DNA of 64,000 bases, taken from a bacterium HR21 (GTDB taxonomy: Bacteria > Bacteroidota > Ignavibacteria > Kapaibacteriales > HRBIN21). The position numbers and the translations under genes are program-made. The stretch is taken from positions 1 to 64,000 of the forward strand of contig BEHX01000008.1 in the NCBI GenBank assembly GCA_002898295.1, in the 5' to 3' direction. The notes beneath the pieces are model-generated. The model saw nothing but the letters and a program-made list of their open reading frames with translations, did no database searches and was not told the origin of the DNA. Below, one piece after another: positions 33,710 through 44,000 of this stretch (position 1 is its first letter; the number at the start of each line of letters is the position of its first letter).

Positions 33710-35500
33710 TCAGGCAGCGAGTTCCCGTTCGTGCTGGAGGCGGTAGAGACGCGCGTAGATACCATCCCGAGCCAGCAGCTCGGCATGAGTGCCAATTTCG
33801 CGGACCTGCCCTCGGTGAAGCACAATCACGCAATCTGCCCGCTGGACCGTTGCTAACCGATGGGCAATGATGATACAGGTTCGTCCCTCGCGACGCAACC
33901 TCTCGAGCGCTCCCTCCAGCAGGCGCTCCGTTTCTGAATCCAGATGGGCGGTGGCTTCATCCAGGATGATGATGTCCGCCTCTCCGACAAACGCACGGCA
34001 TAGCGCTACCAGCTGGCGTTCACCTGCTGAGAGATTGACTCCGCGTTCCCCGACGACTGTTGCCAAGCCGTGGGGCAAACGCTTGACAAACTCCTCCAGC
34101 CCGAGGCGTTGCAATGCCTGCCAGACTCTCTGTTCGGAAATCTCCCGGCGCCCGAACACGATGTTCTCCAGGACGGTGCGGGAGAAGAGCACATCGTCTT
34201 GCAGCACCAGCGCAATGCGCCGGCGTAAGCTCGCCTGTTGGAGCTTCCGGATGCTCCGCCCGTCGATGAGGATGTCGCCTGCCTGAAACTCATAGAAACG
34301 GCACAGCAAGCTCACCACCGAGCTCTTTCCCGCCCCTGTTGCCCCGACCAGAGCCACCATCTGCCCTTTGCGGAGAGTGAAGGAGACATCCCGCAGCACG
34401 GGCGTGACCCCATCGTAACTGAAGGTAACCTGCCGGAACTCAATTCCGAAGCGTAGCGGCGGCATCGGAACAGCGTCGGGGGCATCCTCAATCCGCTGGC
34501 GGACGCTCAGGATATCGAAAATGCGCTCTGCCGAAACTAACGCTGTCTGCAGCACATTGTAGCGCTCCGTTACATCCCGAATCGGGCGGAAGAACATCTC
34601 CACGTACTGCATGAAGGCGATAAGCGTCCCAACCGTCAACCCCCCAACCCCGAGCCAGTGGGCAGCGTACCAGAGGATCACTACGATGGCAAGTGCCCAG
34701 ACCAGGTCGACGCTCGGGAAGAAGACGGCGTAGTAGAAGATGGAACGGCGCTGCAGCTGGAGATAGCGCCGATTGAGACGCTCGAAACGCCGGAATTGCT
34801 CTGCCTCCTGCTGGAAGAGCTGGATGGTCGTAATACCGCTGATGTACTCATTCAGAAAGGCATTCATCCGCGCCAGCTGCTGGCGAATCTGCCGGTATAC
34901 CTTCCGCACCTTTGCCCGGAAGAGCAGACTTGCTATCACCAGGAGCGGCAGCACCGAGAGCGTCAGCAACGCCAGCCGCCAATCCGTTGCGACCATAAAG
35001 CCAACGAGGCACAACAGGAGCAGAAGATCGGCAATCAGCTGCACCAGCCCCGAGGAAAAGAACTCACTCAACCCCTCCACATCGTTGGTGACGCGGGTGA
35101 CCATACGCCCGACCGGGGTTGTGTCGTGGAAGCGCAACCCCAGACGCAGGATATGCTCGTAGACCTCGGTGCGGACCGCCAGCAGGGCACGCTGCCCGAT
35201 CCACTGCAAGAGATACGTCACCCCGTACTGGAGTGCAGCGTAGACGAGCACCAGGGCGAGAACCCCTGCCAACAGCCACGCGAAGCTCCCCCACTCCTGA
35301 AAGTGGAGGGCGTGGTCTATAGCGAGCTTGCTCACATACGGGCGTGCTGGGGCAATCACGGCACCGAGCACCGCTAGCACCACCCCCAGCAGCAGCCAAC
35401 CCCGATAGGGGCGCAAGAAGACCAACAGGCGACGGAGCAGTGCCCAATCAATCCCGCGAACTTGCTCGGCTTCCCCGTCGCTGTGCAGCTGCACCGCCAT
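33710..35500 (-). CDS. ABC exporter with non-canonical LSAGE signature (MdlB/YheH-like)
   Basis: 596 aa half-transporter: six membrane helices (about 35-320) and an ATPase with Walker A GATGAGKSS, Q-loop LVLQDDVLFSRTV, Walker B IIILDEATAHLD and H-loop IIAHRLATV. The ABC signature reads LSAGERQLVALCRAF rather than LSGGQ, as in MdlB/YheH heterodimer partners. Many such proteins pair with a second half-transporter; none is adjacent, and the 7.7-kb exporter is a canonical type. Substrate unknown. It lies 3 bp after aspartate kinase, so is probably co-transcribed, and is convergent with mltG with a 2-bp gap. Confidence 0.88.
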   Translation of the reverse strand: MAVQLHSDGEAEQVRGIDWALLRRLLVFLRPYRGWLLLGVVLAVLGAVIAPARPYVSKLAIDHALHFQEWGSFAWLLAGVLALVLVYAALQYGVTYLLQWIGQRALLAVRTEVYEHILRLGLRFHDTTPVGRMVTRVTNDVEGLSEFFSSGLVQLIADLLLLLCLVGFMVATDWRLALLTLSVLPLLVIASLLFRAKVRKVYRQIRQQLARMNAFLNEYISGITTIQLFQQEAEQFRRFERLNRRYLQLQRRSIFYYAVFFPSVDLVWALAIVVILWYAAHWLGVGGLTVGTLIAFMQYVEMFFRPIRDVTERYNVLQTALVSAERIFDILSVRQRIEDAPDAVPMPPLRFGIEFRQVTFSYDGVTPVLRDVSFTLRKGQMVALVGATGAGKSSVVSLLCRFYEFQAGDILIDGRSIRKLQQASLRRRIALVLQDDVLFSRTVLENIVFGRREISEQRVWQALQRLGLEEFVKRLPHGLATVVGERGVNLSAGERQLVALCRAFVGEADIIILDEATAHLDSETERLLEGALERLRREGRTCIIIAHRLATVQRADCVIVLHRGQVREIGTHAELLARDGIYARLYRLQHERELAA

Positions 35501-35503
35501 GGC

Positions 35504-36829
35504 TCATACCGACACGCACCGAAAGCACTGCTCCAGAAGCATCCGGTGAAGTACAAAGACGGCTCGTTGCCAGATTTCCTGCCGCACCACCAGGCGCAGC
35601 GCCCAGGGCGGATCGACCACGCAGCTCGTCGGCGCAATTCCCTCCTTGGCAAGCGCTTCCAGCATCAGGATCGACCATCGCTCCGGCACCCCACCGACGA
35701 CGGTTACCAGGGCATAGGTCCCCTCCCATGCGCTCCATCCCTCGGGGACTTCCAGCGGGAACTCAGACACCACGACGGAGCCCGTTCGGGAGACAATGCT
35801 CAGCAGGGGCGTCCGTAACCCCGGTGAGCTTTCCAGGGCAGGAACTGGGCAGCTGTATACCCAGCACGGCTGCCGCCATGCAAGGGCAAGCGGAGCAGCG
35901 GGAACTTCCCGAGCGGGCACGATTCTCGTGCCACTCCGTCCCGGCTCTGTAACGCTCCGCAGCACGACTCGAATCCCCTGGGAAAGCGCCGGCTCGACTG
36001 CATCCGGGTGGAGCACCTTTGCCCCTGCTGCCGCCAATTCCCGCATCTCAGCGGCAGAAATCTCGGCAATCAGCTGTGCCCCTGGCACAATCAGTGGATC
36101 AGCGGTGAAGAGTCCAGGGACGTCCTTCCAGACGACGACTTCCTCGGCTCCGAGAGCAGCGGCGAAGAGCGCTGCGGAGAAATCCGAGCCTCCACGCCCG
36201 AGCGTCGTCGTTCTCCCCTCCGCTGTTGCCCCGATGAAGCCCTGCGTGACGACAAGTCTGCCGTGCCGAAGGTGTTCCAGGAGTCCCTGGGAATGGACCC
36301 GCTGGATGAGGAGCTCCAGCTGTGGACGTGCAGCCCCGAAGGTTGCATCTGTGATCACATAGTGCCGAGCATCGACGAGCACAACGGGCATCGGCACGAG
36401 CTGTTCCAGCACTGCGGCAACCACTTGGCTGGAGAGTAGCTCTCCAAAGGCGAGCATTGCATCGCGGCTCCGCGGGGTGAGCTCTCGCAGAGCAGCAATC
36501 CCTCGGCACAACTGCAGCGCCTGCTGTCCCAGCCCGCGGAGGCGTTCCTCTAGCCCGCGTGCGACCGGCTCCGGGAGTACTTGCCGTCCCTGCTCGCAGT
36601 GCCATTCGAGAAGCTGCTGCAGCCCTGCTACCGCCGTTGTGGTTTCCCCTCGGGCGGCACGTTCGGCGATGACCAGCAGTCGATCCGTGACCCCAGCACA
36701 GGCAGAGACAACAACCAGCGCCGGCAGCTCAGCGCTTGCTGCAAGCGCCTCGGCTGCCTTCCGAATCCCTCCCGCATCCGGGAGAACACTGCCCCCGAGC
36801 TTGTGTACACGGAGTGCGTCAGCGCTCAC
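35504..36829 (-). CDS. Aspartate kinase
   Basis: 441 aa from a GTG at 36829 (read as Met, then SADALRVHKLGGSV). AAGGGGG lies 3-5 nt upstream and overlaps the stop of the preceding gene; the open frame runs to 36862 but then overlaps it more. The kinase domain shows VHKLGGSV (KFGGTS motif), SACAGVTDRLL, ELLSSQVVAAVLEQ, VVTQGFIGATAEGRTTTLGRGGSDFSAALFA (active-site loop) and VWKDVPGLFTADPLIVPGA. A regulatory C-terminal part of about 150 residues looks ACT-like, so lysine or threonine feedback is likely. It phosphorylates aspartate, feeding the dapB pathway for lysine/diaminopimelate. Confidence 0.92.
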   Translation of the reverse strand: MSADALRVHKLGGSVLPDAGGIRKAAEALAASAELPALVVVSACAGVTDRLLVIAERAARGETTTAVAGLQQLLEWHCEQGRQVLPEPVARGLEERLRGLGQQALQLCRGIAALRELTPRSRDAMLAFGELLSSQVVAAVLEQLVPMPVVLVDARHYVITDATFGAARPQLELLIQRVHSQGLLEHLRHGRLVVTQGFIGATAEGRTTTLGRGGSDFSAALFAAALGAEEVVVWKDVPGLFTADPLIVPGAQLIAEISAAEMRELAAAGAKVLHPDAVEPALSQGIRVVLRSVTEPGRSGTRIVPAREVPAAPLALAWRQPCWVYSCPVPALESSPGLRTPLLSIVSRTGSVVVSEFPLEVPEGWSAWEGTYALVTVVGGVPERWSILMLEALAKEGIAPTSCVVDPPWALRLVVRQEIWQRAVFVLHRMLLEQCFRCVSV

Positions 36830-36836
36830 TGCCCCC

Positions 36837-37535
36837 TTACTCCACCGTTGCCCGTTCCACACCGAAGAAGAAATGGTAGCTCAAGCCAACCGCCAATGCG
36901 GCAATCCGGGGTGCATAGCGCTCCTCAACCGGGGGTTGCGGTCCTAAGCCGATCAGCTCGTACGACTTTGCCGGGAACTTACTCAAGCCGTAGGTGGCAA
37001 AGAGCTGGAAGTTCAGCCGACCGGCTTTGGGGTCCTTGACCAGCGGAGCGGAAATACCCAGCCGGAGCTCGAGGAGTACCCCCATGTCGGAGGTGGCAAC
37101 ATCTTTCTCAACTGTGCCGCTGCGATTGCGGAGTGTCCCACCGAGCGGAATGCCGATATTGAGCCCGAGTCCGAGCACGTTGAGGTAAAATGTCGGGGCA
37201 ATCCCCAAGTAGCGGTAATGCTGCGTGAAGGTGTTGTTGTCGGTGGTCGTGTCCGCATCGCCTGGCTTCGTTATGAAGGCATGGCTGGCGTAGCCAATAT
37301 CGAGCCCGACAGCGATTTCCCCATAGCGGTCCAACGGCAGAATGCCCTGTGCCCAAATATCGGGCACTCCAGTGAAGGCAACGCCGGTCTTGGTCCCTGC
37401 GGGAATTTCGCCAGCGTTGATGCCGAACTTGGGGTGAAGACCCACTCCTGCCGCGAAGCGATAGATAAACTGCGCCGAACCACTCAGCGTGCTGGCCAGG
37501 AAAAGCATCCATAGACTCACGATCCGCGCAGTCAT
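36837..37535 (-). CDS. Hypothetical outer-membrane beta-barrel protein
   Basis: 232 aa from the ATG at 37535 (MTARIVSLWMLFLASTLSGSAQF), a good signal peptide. This ATG overlaps the thioesterase stop (ATGA), while the longer frame starts inside it. The mature protein shows repeated amphipathic strands, such as YRFAAGVGLHPKFGINAG, GEIAVGLDIGYASHAFI, TFYLNVLGLGLNIGIPLGG and LAVGLSYHFFFG. This is a pattern of a small outer-membrane barrel of about 8-10 strands. I cannot name a family. It ends 8 bp before the aspartate kinase start and overlaps its ribosome site. Confidence 0.7.
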   Translation of the reverse strand: MTARIVSLWMLFLASTLSGSAQFIYRFAAGVGLHPKFGINAGEIPAGTKTGVAFTGVPDIWAQGILPLDRYGEIAVGLDIGYASHAFITKPGDADTTTDNNTFTQHYRYLGIAPTFYLNVLGLGLNIGIPLGGTLRNRSGTVEKDVATSDMGVLLELRLGISAPLVKDPKAGRLNFQLFATYGLSKFPAKSYELIGLGPQPPVEERYAPRIAALAVGLSYHFFFGVERATVE

Positions 37536-38074
37536 GGCGCACCTTCGGGAGATTGTGAGACATGCTGTTGCTGAAGCTGCCGGAGCAGCTCCCGCTGCTG
37601 TAAGCGTTGCTGGCGCCGGAGTTCTGCCTCCCGCCAGCGGCGCCATTCTTCGTCCGTCTGTGGCTCCACCGGCGGCACCGGGAGTGGCTTGCCGTACTGG
37701 TCAATAGCAACGAAGGTCAAGTACGCTGAAGCGGCATGCGTGCGTGTGCCATTGATCGGGTCTTCCCGAAAGACTTTGACCCCCACCTCCAGCGACGTCC
37801 GAAACGCTCGGTTGACTGAAGCCAGGATGTGGACAATGTGCCCGATCCGGATCGGCTCCAGGAAGCTAATGCTATCCACAGCAGCGGTCACACACACCTT
37901 CCCCGCATGGCGCATGGCAACGAGAGCCGCGGCAATATCCATCCACTGCATGAGCTGCCCCCCGAGCAGGTTCCCCAGCTGGTTGGCATGATTGGGCAAG
38001 ACCAAGTGGACCATTTCCACCGCTGATGCCGAAGGCGGTTTGCCGGCTGCCGTATGCCACGCCTCACTTGCCAT
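37532..38074 (-). CDS. Acyl-CoA thioesterase, hotdog fold (YciA/BFIT type)
   Basis: 180 aa. The hotdog domain (about 18-140) reads VHLVLPNHANQLGNLLGGQLMQWMDIAAALVAMRHAGKVCVTAAVDSISFLEPIRIGHIVHI, the classic YciA-type pattern with the Asn-His and the Asp at the active site. A Gln/Arg-rich coiled C-terminal tail (about 145-180, RRQQRLQQRELLRQLQQQ) is unusual. These enzymes hydrolyse acyl-CoA in the cytoplasm, possibly for lipid turnover. The gene overlaps the end of bamD by 11 bp and the next outer-membrane protein gene by 4 bp (ATGA). Confidence 0.88.
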   Translation of the reverse strand: MASEAWHTAAGKPPSASAVEMVHLVLPNHANQLGNLLGGQLMQWMDIAAALVAMRHAGKVCVTAAVDSISFLEPIRIGHIVHILASVNRAFRTSLEVGVKVFREDPINGTRTHAASAYLTFVAIDQYGKPLPVPPVEPQTDEEWRRWREAELRRQQRLQQRELLRQLQQQHVSQSPEGAP

Positions 38075-38804
38075 GGTTGAGATCTGCCGCTACTGTTTCC
38101 ACAAGCTGGCGCTGTGCCCCGTTGGGGAAGAGCCGACGGTATGTCTCAATTGCTTGTTGCGCCTCTGCCCAGCGTCCGAGTTCGACCAGCGCACGGATCT
38201 TTCCAACCCACGCCAGCTCAACGAAGTCCGTGTCTGCGTACTGCTGCAGAATCCCATCGTAGTAGATGAGAGCCGACTGTGGGCTATGGAGCTTGGTGTA
38301 GAGCTGAGCAATGCTGTACTCCCGCTGTGCGAGCTTATTGCGCAGCTGGCGGATCTGCTGTTCAACCTCGGGGAGCAGGGAATCGCCCGGATAGAGCTGG
38401 CGAAACTCGTTGAGCGCAGCGAGCGCCTTGTAGGTATATTCCTGGTCACGGTCATACGGCGGGGATAGCGCCCTATACGCCTGCCCGATCTGATAGAGCG
38501 CCTGCCGGGCATATGGACTGTTCGGGTACGTCTGCCGAAATTGCTGGTAGAGAAAGGCTGCCATGATGTACTCACCCCGCCGGAAGCGGAGCTCTGCCAG
38601 CAGGAAGAGCGCATCATCGGCGTATTGGCTGGCAGGATACTGCGTGCGGATAAGCTCCAACCATTTCTGCGCCAGCATGTCTTCCTTCTTCTCGTACGCC
38701 AGCTGGGCTGCCCGAAAAAGCGCTTCCACATCCCGAGGATCTGGCTCCGGGATACTGGCACAGGCACCCAGCAGGAGCACTATGAGGGAGAAGCTCTGCC
38801 GCAT
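38064..38804 (-). CDS. bamD: Outer-membrane assembly lipoprotein BamD
   Basis: 246 aa from the ATG at 38804 (MRQSFSLIVLLLGACASIPEPD). The lipobox LGAC gives a lipidated Cys16. Tetratricopeptide-like helices follow: EALFRAAQLAYEKKEDMLAQKWLELIRTQYPASQYADDALFLLAEL, YIMAAFLYQQFRQTYPNSPYARQALYQIGQAYRA and a later pair around LIYYDGILQQYADTDFVELA. This is the BamD/YfiO layout. The protein is the essential partner of BamA for inserting outer-membrane barrels. No bamA lies in the window. A perfect promoter box is only 8 nt before the ATG, so the transcript may be leaderless. Confidence 0.88.
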   Translation of the reverse strand: MRQSFSLIVLLLGACASIPEPDPRDVEALFRAAQLAYEKKEDMLAQKWLELIRTQYPASQYADDALFLLAELRFRRGEYIMAAFLYQQFRQTYPNSPYARQALYQIGQAYRALSPPYDRDQEYTYKALAALNEFRQLYPGDSLLPEVEQQIRQLRNKLAQREYSIAQLYTKLHSPQSALIYYDGILQQYADTDFVELAWVGKIRALVELGRWAEAQQAIETYRRLFPNGAQRQLVETVAADLNHGK

Positions 38805-38812
38805 GGCACATG

Positions 38813-38820
38813 CAAAATTA
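38813..38820 (-). promoter_or_regulatory. TAnnTTTG promoter -7 box for bamD
   Basis: The minus strand reads TAATTTTG, an exact consensus match with 8 nt to the bamD ATG. No ribosome site fits between, so the mRNA start would be at or near the start codon. Confidence 0.6.
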
Positions 38821-38927
38821 GCCTTTTCCCCAGGGCAGCGCGACCGGACCGCTTCCGCTGCCGATTGCTTTTTGCAGGCAAAGAGCGAATTTTGAATGTT
38901 GTCAAACGCTGCCACGCATCACGACAC

Positions 38928-39740
38928 ATGCCACATCCGATTCCGCAGCCGCACAATCCGGATGATCCTGTCGAACAATTCCGAGCGCTCTGGGAAATTG
39001 TTCGCCTGCTCCGGCAGGAGTGCCCCTGGGATCGCGAGCAGACCCACGCTTCGATCGCTCCCCTGCTCATTGAGGAAGCCTACGAAGCGGTGGAATCCAT
39101 TCGGAACGGAGACCCGCAGGAACTCTGCCGCGAGCTCGGCGATCTCCTGCTGCACGTGCTCATGCATAGCGTCATTGCCGAAGAGCAGGGAGAATTCCGT
39201 CTCAGCTCAGTCATTGAGCAGGAGCGAGCCAAGCTCATCCGCCGCCATCCGCATGTCTTCGGCTCCAGCTCCGCCACCAGCGCCCGGGAAGTCAAACAGC
39301 GCTGGGAACAGCTCAAGCTCGATGAGGGACGGCAATCCGTGCTGGAGGGGATTCCGAAGAGCCTGCCGGCGCTGCTCCGTGCGCAACGCCTCCAAGAGCG
39401 TGCCGCCTCTGTTGGCTTCGACTGGCAGCAGCGGGAAGGTGTCTGGGAGAAACTCCAGGAGGAGTTCGCCGAGCTGCAAACCGCTCTCCGCTCCGGGGAC
39501 CGCTCCCGCATTGCCGAAGAGCTTGGGGACATGCTCTTCGCCCTGGTCAACGCTGCCCGCTTCGAGCACCTCTCTGCCGAAGAGTGCCTGCAAGCAGCCA
39601 ACGACAAATTCACCCACCGCTTCCAGTACATTGAGCAACGGGCACACGAGCAGAACACCCCACTGCAGACACTGTCCCTGGAGCAGATGGATAGCCTCTG
39701 GGAGGAAGCCAAACAGCACGAAACTTCCAAAGAGAGATGA
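38928..39740 (+). CDS. mazG: Nucleoside triphosphate pyrophosphohydrolase MazG (two-domain)
   Basis: 270 aa from the ATG at 38928 (MPHPIPQPHNPDDP); the open frame begins 129 codons earlier, antisense to bamD, and is not credible. Two MazG domains are visible: the first with LRQECPWDREQTHASIAPLLIEEAYEAVESI (EExxE type metal site) and RELGDLLLHVLMHSVIAEE, the second with KLQEEFAELQTAL and IAEELGDMLFALVNAARF. It hydrolyses noncanonical or excess NTPs to NMP and pyrophosphate. It overlaps the LCP gene by 4 bp (ATGA). No strong ribosome site is seen; a near-consensus GAATTTTG at about 38888 may act as promoter. Confidence 0.92.
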   Translation: MPHPIPQPHNPDDPVEQFRALWEIVRLLRQECPWDREQTHASIAPLLIEEAYEAVESIRNGDPQELCRELGDLLLHVLMHSVIAEEQGEFRLSSVIEQERAKLIRRHPHVFGSSSATSAREVKQRWEQLKLDEGRQSVLEGIPKSLPALLRAQRLQERAASVGFDWQQREGVWEKLQEEFAELQTALRSGDRSRIAEELGDMLFALVNAARFEHLSAEECLQAANDKFTHRFQYIEQRAHEQNTPLQTLSLEQMDSLWEEAKQHETSKER

Positions 39741-41017
39741 GGTTGCGCCACCGCTGGGCGTGGGGAATCGGTCTCGGTGTTGTGTTCTGCGGAGCCCTCT
39801 TCCTGTGGCTCTACAGCCACAAGCTCTGGAGTAGTACTGAGGAGCAGCGCCTTGACTCGCTGCTGCATCACCCCGCTCTGCCCAAGACGGCGGAGACCGA
39901 TACCAGCTCCCGGGTTGACTCCCTTGCGCCCGAGCCTGCACAACATCCGGAGTGGCTCGAATCCGAACTGCTCCCTGCCCTCTGGGGACGAGCTCGCAGC
40001 GTCCCGCCGCCGTGTTCGCGCTGCATTGCCATTGCCCTCATCGGGGTTGATTCACGCCTTACCGACCCCACCGCGCATGCTGACGCCAATCACGTCGTGC
40101 TCATCGACCCCAGCTCGGGGCGTATTACCATCGTTGCCATTCCCCGCGATACTCCGGCAGATGCCGGCTTCCCCGACACGAGTCGGTACAACAAGCTAGC
40201 CAATGTCCGGGCACAGCGTGGCTTGAAAGCGCATCTGGCAACTCTGGCGGAGCTCATCGGTATACCGGAAATCCACTACTACGCCGAATTTGGCTTCTCG
40301 CAAGCCTTTGCCCTGCTTCGCCTGCTCCGCTTCGGCAATCCTACCGAGGTACTCCGTGTCCTGCGTGCCCGCACCGGCATCTGGGGTGATGACTACCACC
40401 GGGTGTATGTCCAAGCTCAATTCATTCGACAGCAGTTGCTGCGCTGGTTCGATTCCTACAACACTCCCTGGGGGCTGGCACTGCTGCGGGGCACCCTCGG
40501 GATTGTGAATACCAACCTGACCGTCGGCGTTCTGACACGCCTTGCCGATACCCTCCGCGCCCGCGGCTTTCCTGCTGACAGCAACGCCGTCTCCATTGTC
40601 GTCTACGGGGTACCTCTGCAGCGCGTTCCCGTCTACGACTTCGGTGATCCGCGCACCTTCGCCGCTCTCGCCGAGAAGCTCCGTCGCTTCTACCGACACC
40701 ACCATCCCGGGGGGAGTGATACGACATCGCACGAACAGCGCGTCCACGCCGTCCTGGCAGCCGCTCTGGACCGTGCACAGCGAGCCGCAGCCTCCGGGCG
40801 CCCGACCGAGGTTGTGCGCCTCCTCTCTCCACTTGTCCGGCAACGAGCTTGGTGGCAGCTCAGCCAGGCGGATGCTCGTTCAGCTTACCGCACGGCATAC
40901 GTGGAGCTCCTCTCGCACGCGTACGAGCGTCTCGGCAAACCTCGACAGGCGGAATTCTTGCGTACGGAATTCCTCCAACGCGAACGCGAGCTCGAAGAGC
41001 TCGTCTCCACACCGTGA
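39737..41017 (+). CDS. LytR-CpsA-Psr (LCP) family protein
   Basis: 426 aa, with an N-terminal membrane anchor (about 8-27) and a periplasmic LCP domain. Conserved pieces are IALIGVDSRL (101-108), NHVVLIDPSSGRITIVAIPRDT (119-139, with the catalytic-region Arg and Asp), RYNKLANVRAQRG and the GIPEIHYYAEFGFSQAFALLRLL helix. LCP enzymes transfer lipid-linked glycopolymers to a peptidoglycan or protein acceptor. A Gram-negative carrying one suggests transfer of a surface polymer made by the GT/flippase genes. The C-terminal 120 residues are a helical extension of unclear role. It overlaps mazG by 4 bp and abuts the convergent M1 gene exactly. Confidence 0.82.
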   Translation: MRLRHRWAWGIGLGVVFCGALFLWLYSHKLWSSTEEQRLDSLLHHPALPKTAETDTSSRVDSLAPEPAQHPEWLESELLPALWGRARSVPPPCSRCIAIALIGVDSRLTDPTAHADANHVVLIDPSSGRITIVAIPRDTPADAGFPDTSRYNKLANVRAQRGLKAHLATLAELIGIPEIHYYAEFGFSQAFALLRLLRFGNPTEVLRVLRARTGIWGDDYHRVYVQAQFIRQQLLRWFDSYNTPWGLALLRGTLGIVNTNLTVGVLTRLADTLRARGFPADSNAVSIVVYGVPLQRVPVYDFGDPRTFAALAEKLRRFYRHHHPGGSDTTSHEQRVHAVLAAALDRAQRAAASGRPTEVVRLLSPLVRQRAWWQLSQADARSAYRTAYVELLSHAYERLGKPRQAEFLRTEFLQRERELEELVSTP

Positions 41018-44000
41018 CTACCACCCCACTGCTGTGCGAAGCAGCGAGCGGAAACGCACCGTCCACCGGAATGCCCACCGTCTCTCCCCCGCCGGAGGAT
41101 GGCTCAGGTAGAGCGGGAAATCGAGCGCTAGCTCGTCAATTCTGAGCCGTTGCAGCAATGGGACCTCCGAGCCTGTCGGCATCAGAGCCATCAGCTGCAG
41201 GGAGCAACTCACACCGCCATCCCAGAGCCACTCTCGGAACGGTGCCCACCTCTCTCCAACGGCTCCGCCATCGGCAAAGAGGCGGAACTCCAGAAGCGAG
41301 CTCAGGAGCGCTCCACCCGGCAGCAAACGCAGCAACGGCGAGAGACCAAGCTCCACATTGAGCGCTGTCAACGTGCTGCCCACAACCGTGTCCTGAGCAA
41401 CGTAGCCCCGCAAGAAGGCACCCCCGACCGGGGCTGTCCGGCTCCGCCGCGCCGCCGGAGAGACAATCCCAGGGGCACGGTACAGCGGGAGCTCAAGCTC
41501 CTCCAGCGGCGCAACCGAAGCCCGACGGAACCCGAGCGGCACCGGGAGAAACTCCGGTGCGCTCGGCAAGAACCCGCCAAGGGCACCCCGGAGCACGACC
41601 GGGAAAGGGAAGTCCGGCTGCAGGATCAGCTCCGCCGTTCCCCGGATGAAGCCCCACTCCGTAGCGAGCGGCACAACTGGCGTGGTCCCATACGCATACC
41701 ACCCGGGCTCCAAACTCCCGTATAGCTGCAGAGACCCTGCGGGGAAATCCCCCCGGAGCCTTGCAGCAGCCCTCAGCAGTAGGAGCCGCTGTCTGTCCCG
41801 TGCAGCCAGTGGCGAACCTGGGAAGGCGTACTCTGCCGTTCTCTGCAGCCACATTCCCGCCGCAATGCGCCCGGTCAGCTCCCAGGGTGATGGTGGCTCA
41901 GGCGTCAGCTGCCAGCTTGCCCCGCCGCGGAAGCGCCACCAGCCATCCTGCCGCGCCAGCAATGCCTCCAGAAACGGGCGCCCGGGAAGTTGCCAGAGCA
42001 AATGCCCCCAGCGAAGCAGCACATTGAACGCCTGCGGACCGACGCGCATCCCCTGCAGGACCGAGAGATGGAACTGGTGAAAGAAGCCCAAGTACGCTCC
42101 ACGCAGCTCCACTCCCAGCTTGAGTCCATCCCGGTTGTTGAATCCCAGCGCCGGCTGCCATGAAATCCCATAGGCGGAAAGCTCTACCGGGTCCGAGCTG
42201 AGCGCCTCGAGGAAGAAGCGCACTCGCACCGGCGGGAAGAGTCCCGAACTGTTGTTGAGCCGGTTGATATCGAGCAGCAGCACCGTATCCGGATCAACCA
42301 CCGCCCGGATAGCGGGCGCAGGAAGGCGGATGGTCTTCTCCACCCGCCGCGGTCCGCGCAGCACCTCGTCTACCCCGAAGTGCAAGCGGTACCGCTGTCC
42401 GGTTGCAAGCAGCAACTCTACATCCACCGGCATAATTGCGCTGCCGCGCCGATCCAAGGCAACCGTAACATCCCAGAGCGAGCCCGCCGTGGGAGCCCGC
42501 CCTGCCGGTCCTACCGGCACATTCCGGAGTCCGCCGAAGGCATAGTCGAGCACAGGTGTCTGGGCAAACCACCGGTCGAAGAACCACCGCAGATCCACCC
42601 GCTGCCCCTCCCGCCGCAAAGCGATCTCGGACGCCAACCGTGCGAAATCCTCCGGATACACATGCCGGAAACGGTAACGGCGGAAGTACTCCTGCATCAG
42701 CTCGGCAAAGGTTTCCTGCCCCAGCACACCCCGAAGCATGAACAGAAGCGAAGCCGTCTTCGGGTACGAATTGACGCTGTAGCCGGCGACCGTCCGGTAC
42801 CAATCCGAGCGCGTCAGCAGTGGCTCATCCCAGCCGCGCAGCTGCCAGAGAATCGTGCTCACCGCATTGCGCGTCCGCTCATCAGCTGCAGGGATCAGGA
42901 AACGGAGCCAGCCCGGCACACGCAGCCCCATCGCCCACCGCCCGTAGAACGCCTCCAGTGCAAGGGTTGTGATGAAGGTGTTGAAGCCCTCATCCTGGAA
43001 GCCGAACTCGGTTTCGTTGGAGTTGACCACCATCGGGTACCAGTTATGCCCGATTTCGTGCATGATGACCTCAACTGTCCAGGGGGCGATCACGCCCCCG
43101 CCGAGCCCTCGCCCGATGAAGACAATGCCGGGATACTCCATCCCACCGGTTGTGCCGCCAACGATCACAACCAGGTCGCTGTACGGGTACCGCCCGAAAT
43201 GTTCGGAGAAATACCGCACGGCATGGACCGCGGCGCGGAGCCCCTCGTCGCGGTAGAAGCTCTCCAGGCGCTTTGGATAGAGCACGTGGACGAGGATACC
43301 ATCCCACTGCTGCGCATCCCAGAGATAGCGGCGCACAGCAGCCCAGGCAACTGTGCGGACCCGCTCAGCACGGAAGCGCCACGTCTTCAGAGCCGTATCG
43401 CTCAATGGACGGGCAGAGAAATCAGCGATGCGAACCGGCTGTGTCTGCGTCCGAGCTCGCTGCAGCGCCTGCCGTACCTCGTCGGGAAAGACCTCATCGG
43501 GATTGAGCAGAACCCCGGTATGCACCACACAGTACGTCCCCGGCAGTGTCAACTCAACTTCGAAATCGGCGATCTCCTCGAAAAACTCTCCCGTGCCCAA
43601 ATACTGCTCCGTATGCCAGCCGTAGCGGTCATACACACACACCGAGGGGAACCAGTTGGCAATGAAGTAGTCCTCCTCAAAGCGCCCCATACGCAGCCCT
43701 TCTGGGGGTACTTTCTGCGCAATGCTGCTGAGCACCACGAGAGAATCCCCTGGGGCAAGGGGCTTCGGCACCGGAAGGCGCACAATGGTGTTATCCACGC
43801 TGAAGTCGGTGCGTCGCTCGCCGGTAGAAGCAATGACCACGAAGGAATCGATCCGCACAGGGGGCAGCTCGGGGATTCGCTCCAGACGCCTCTCCCGGCT
43901 CAACTGTCGGGCATAACTCTGCGGGGCGAAGATGTTCCAGTACAGGTGCACGTATAGCTCCCGCAGCGTATCGGGGGAAGCATTCCGGTAGACCATCCGG

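Noticed and set aside
38541-38927. 129-codon upstream part of the MazG open frame
   Set aside because: Antisense to bamD and across its promoter; the MazG domain starts cleanly at 38928.
42380-43957. 525-codon plus-strand open frame inside the M1 gene
   Set aside because: Opposite a gene with a clear HEIGH zinc site; high Arg/Pro/His content and no motif, so a GC-driven shadow.
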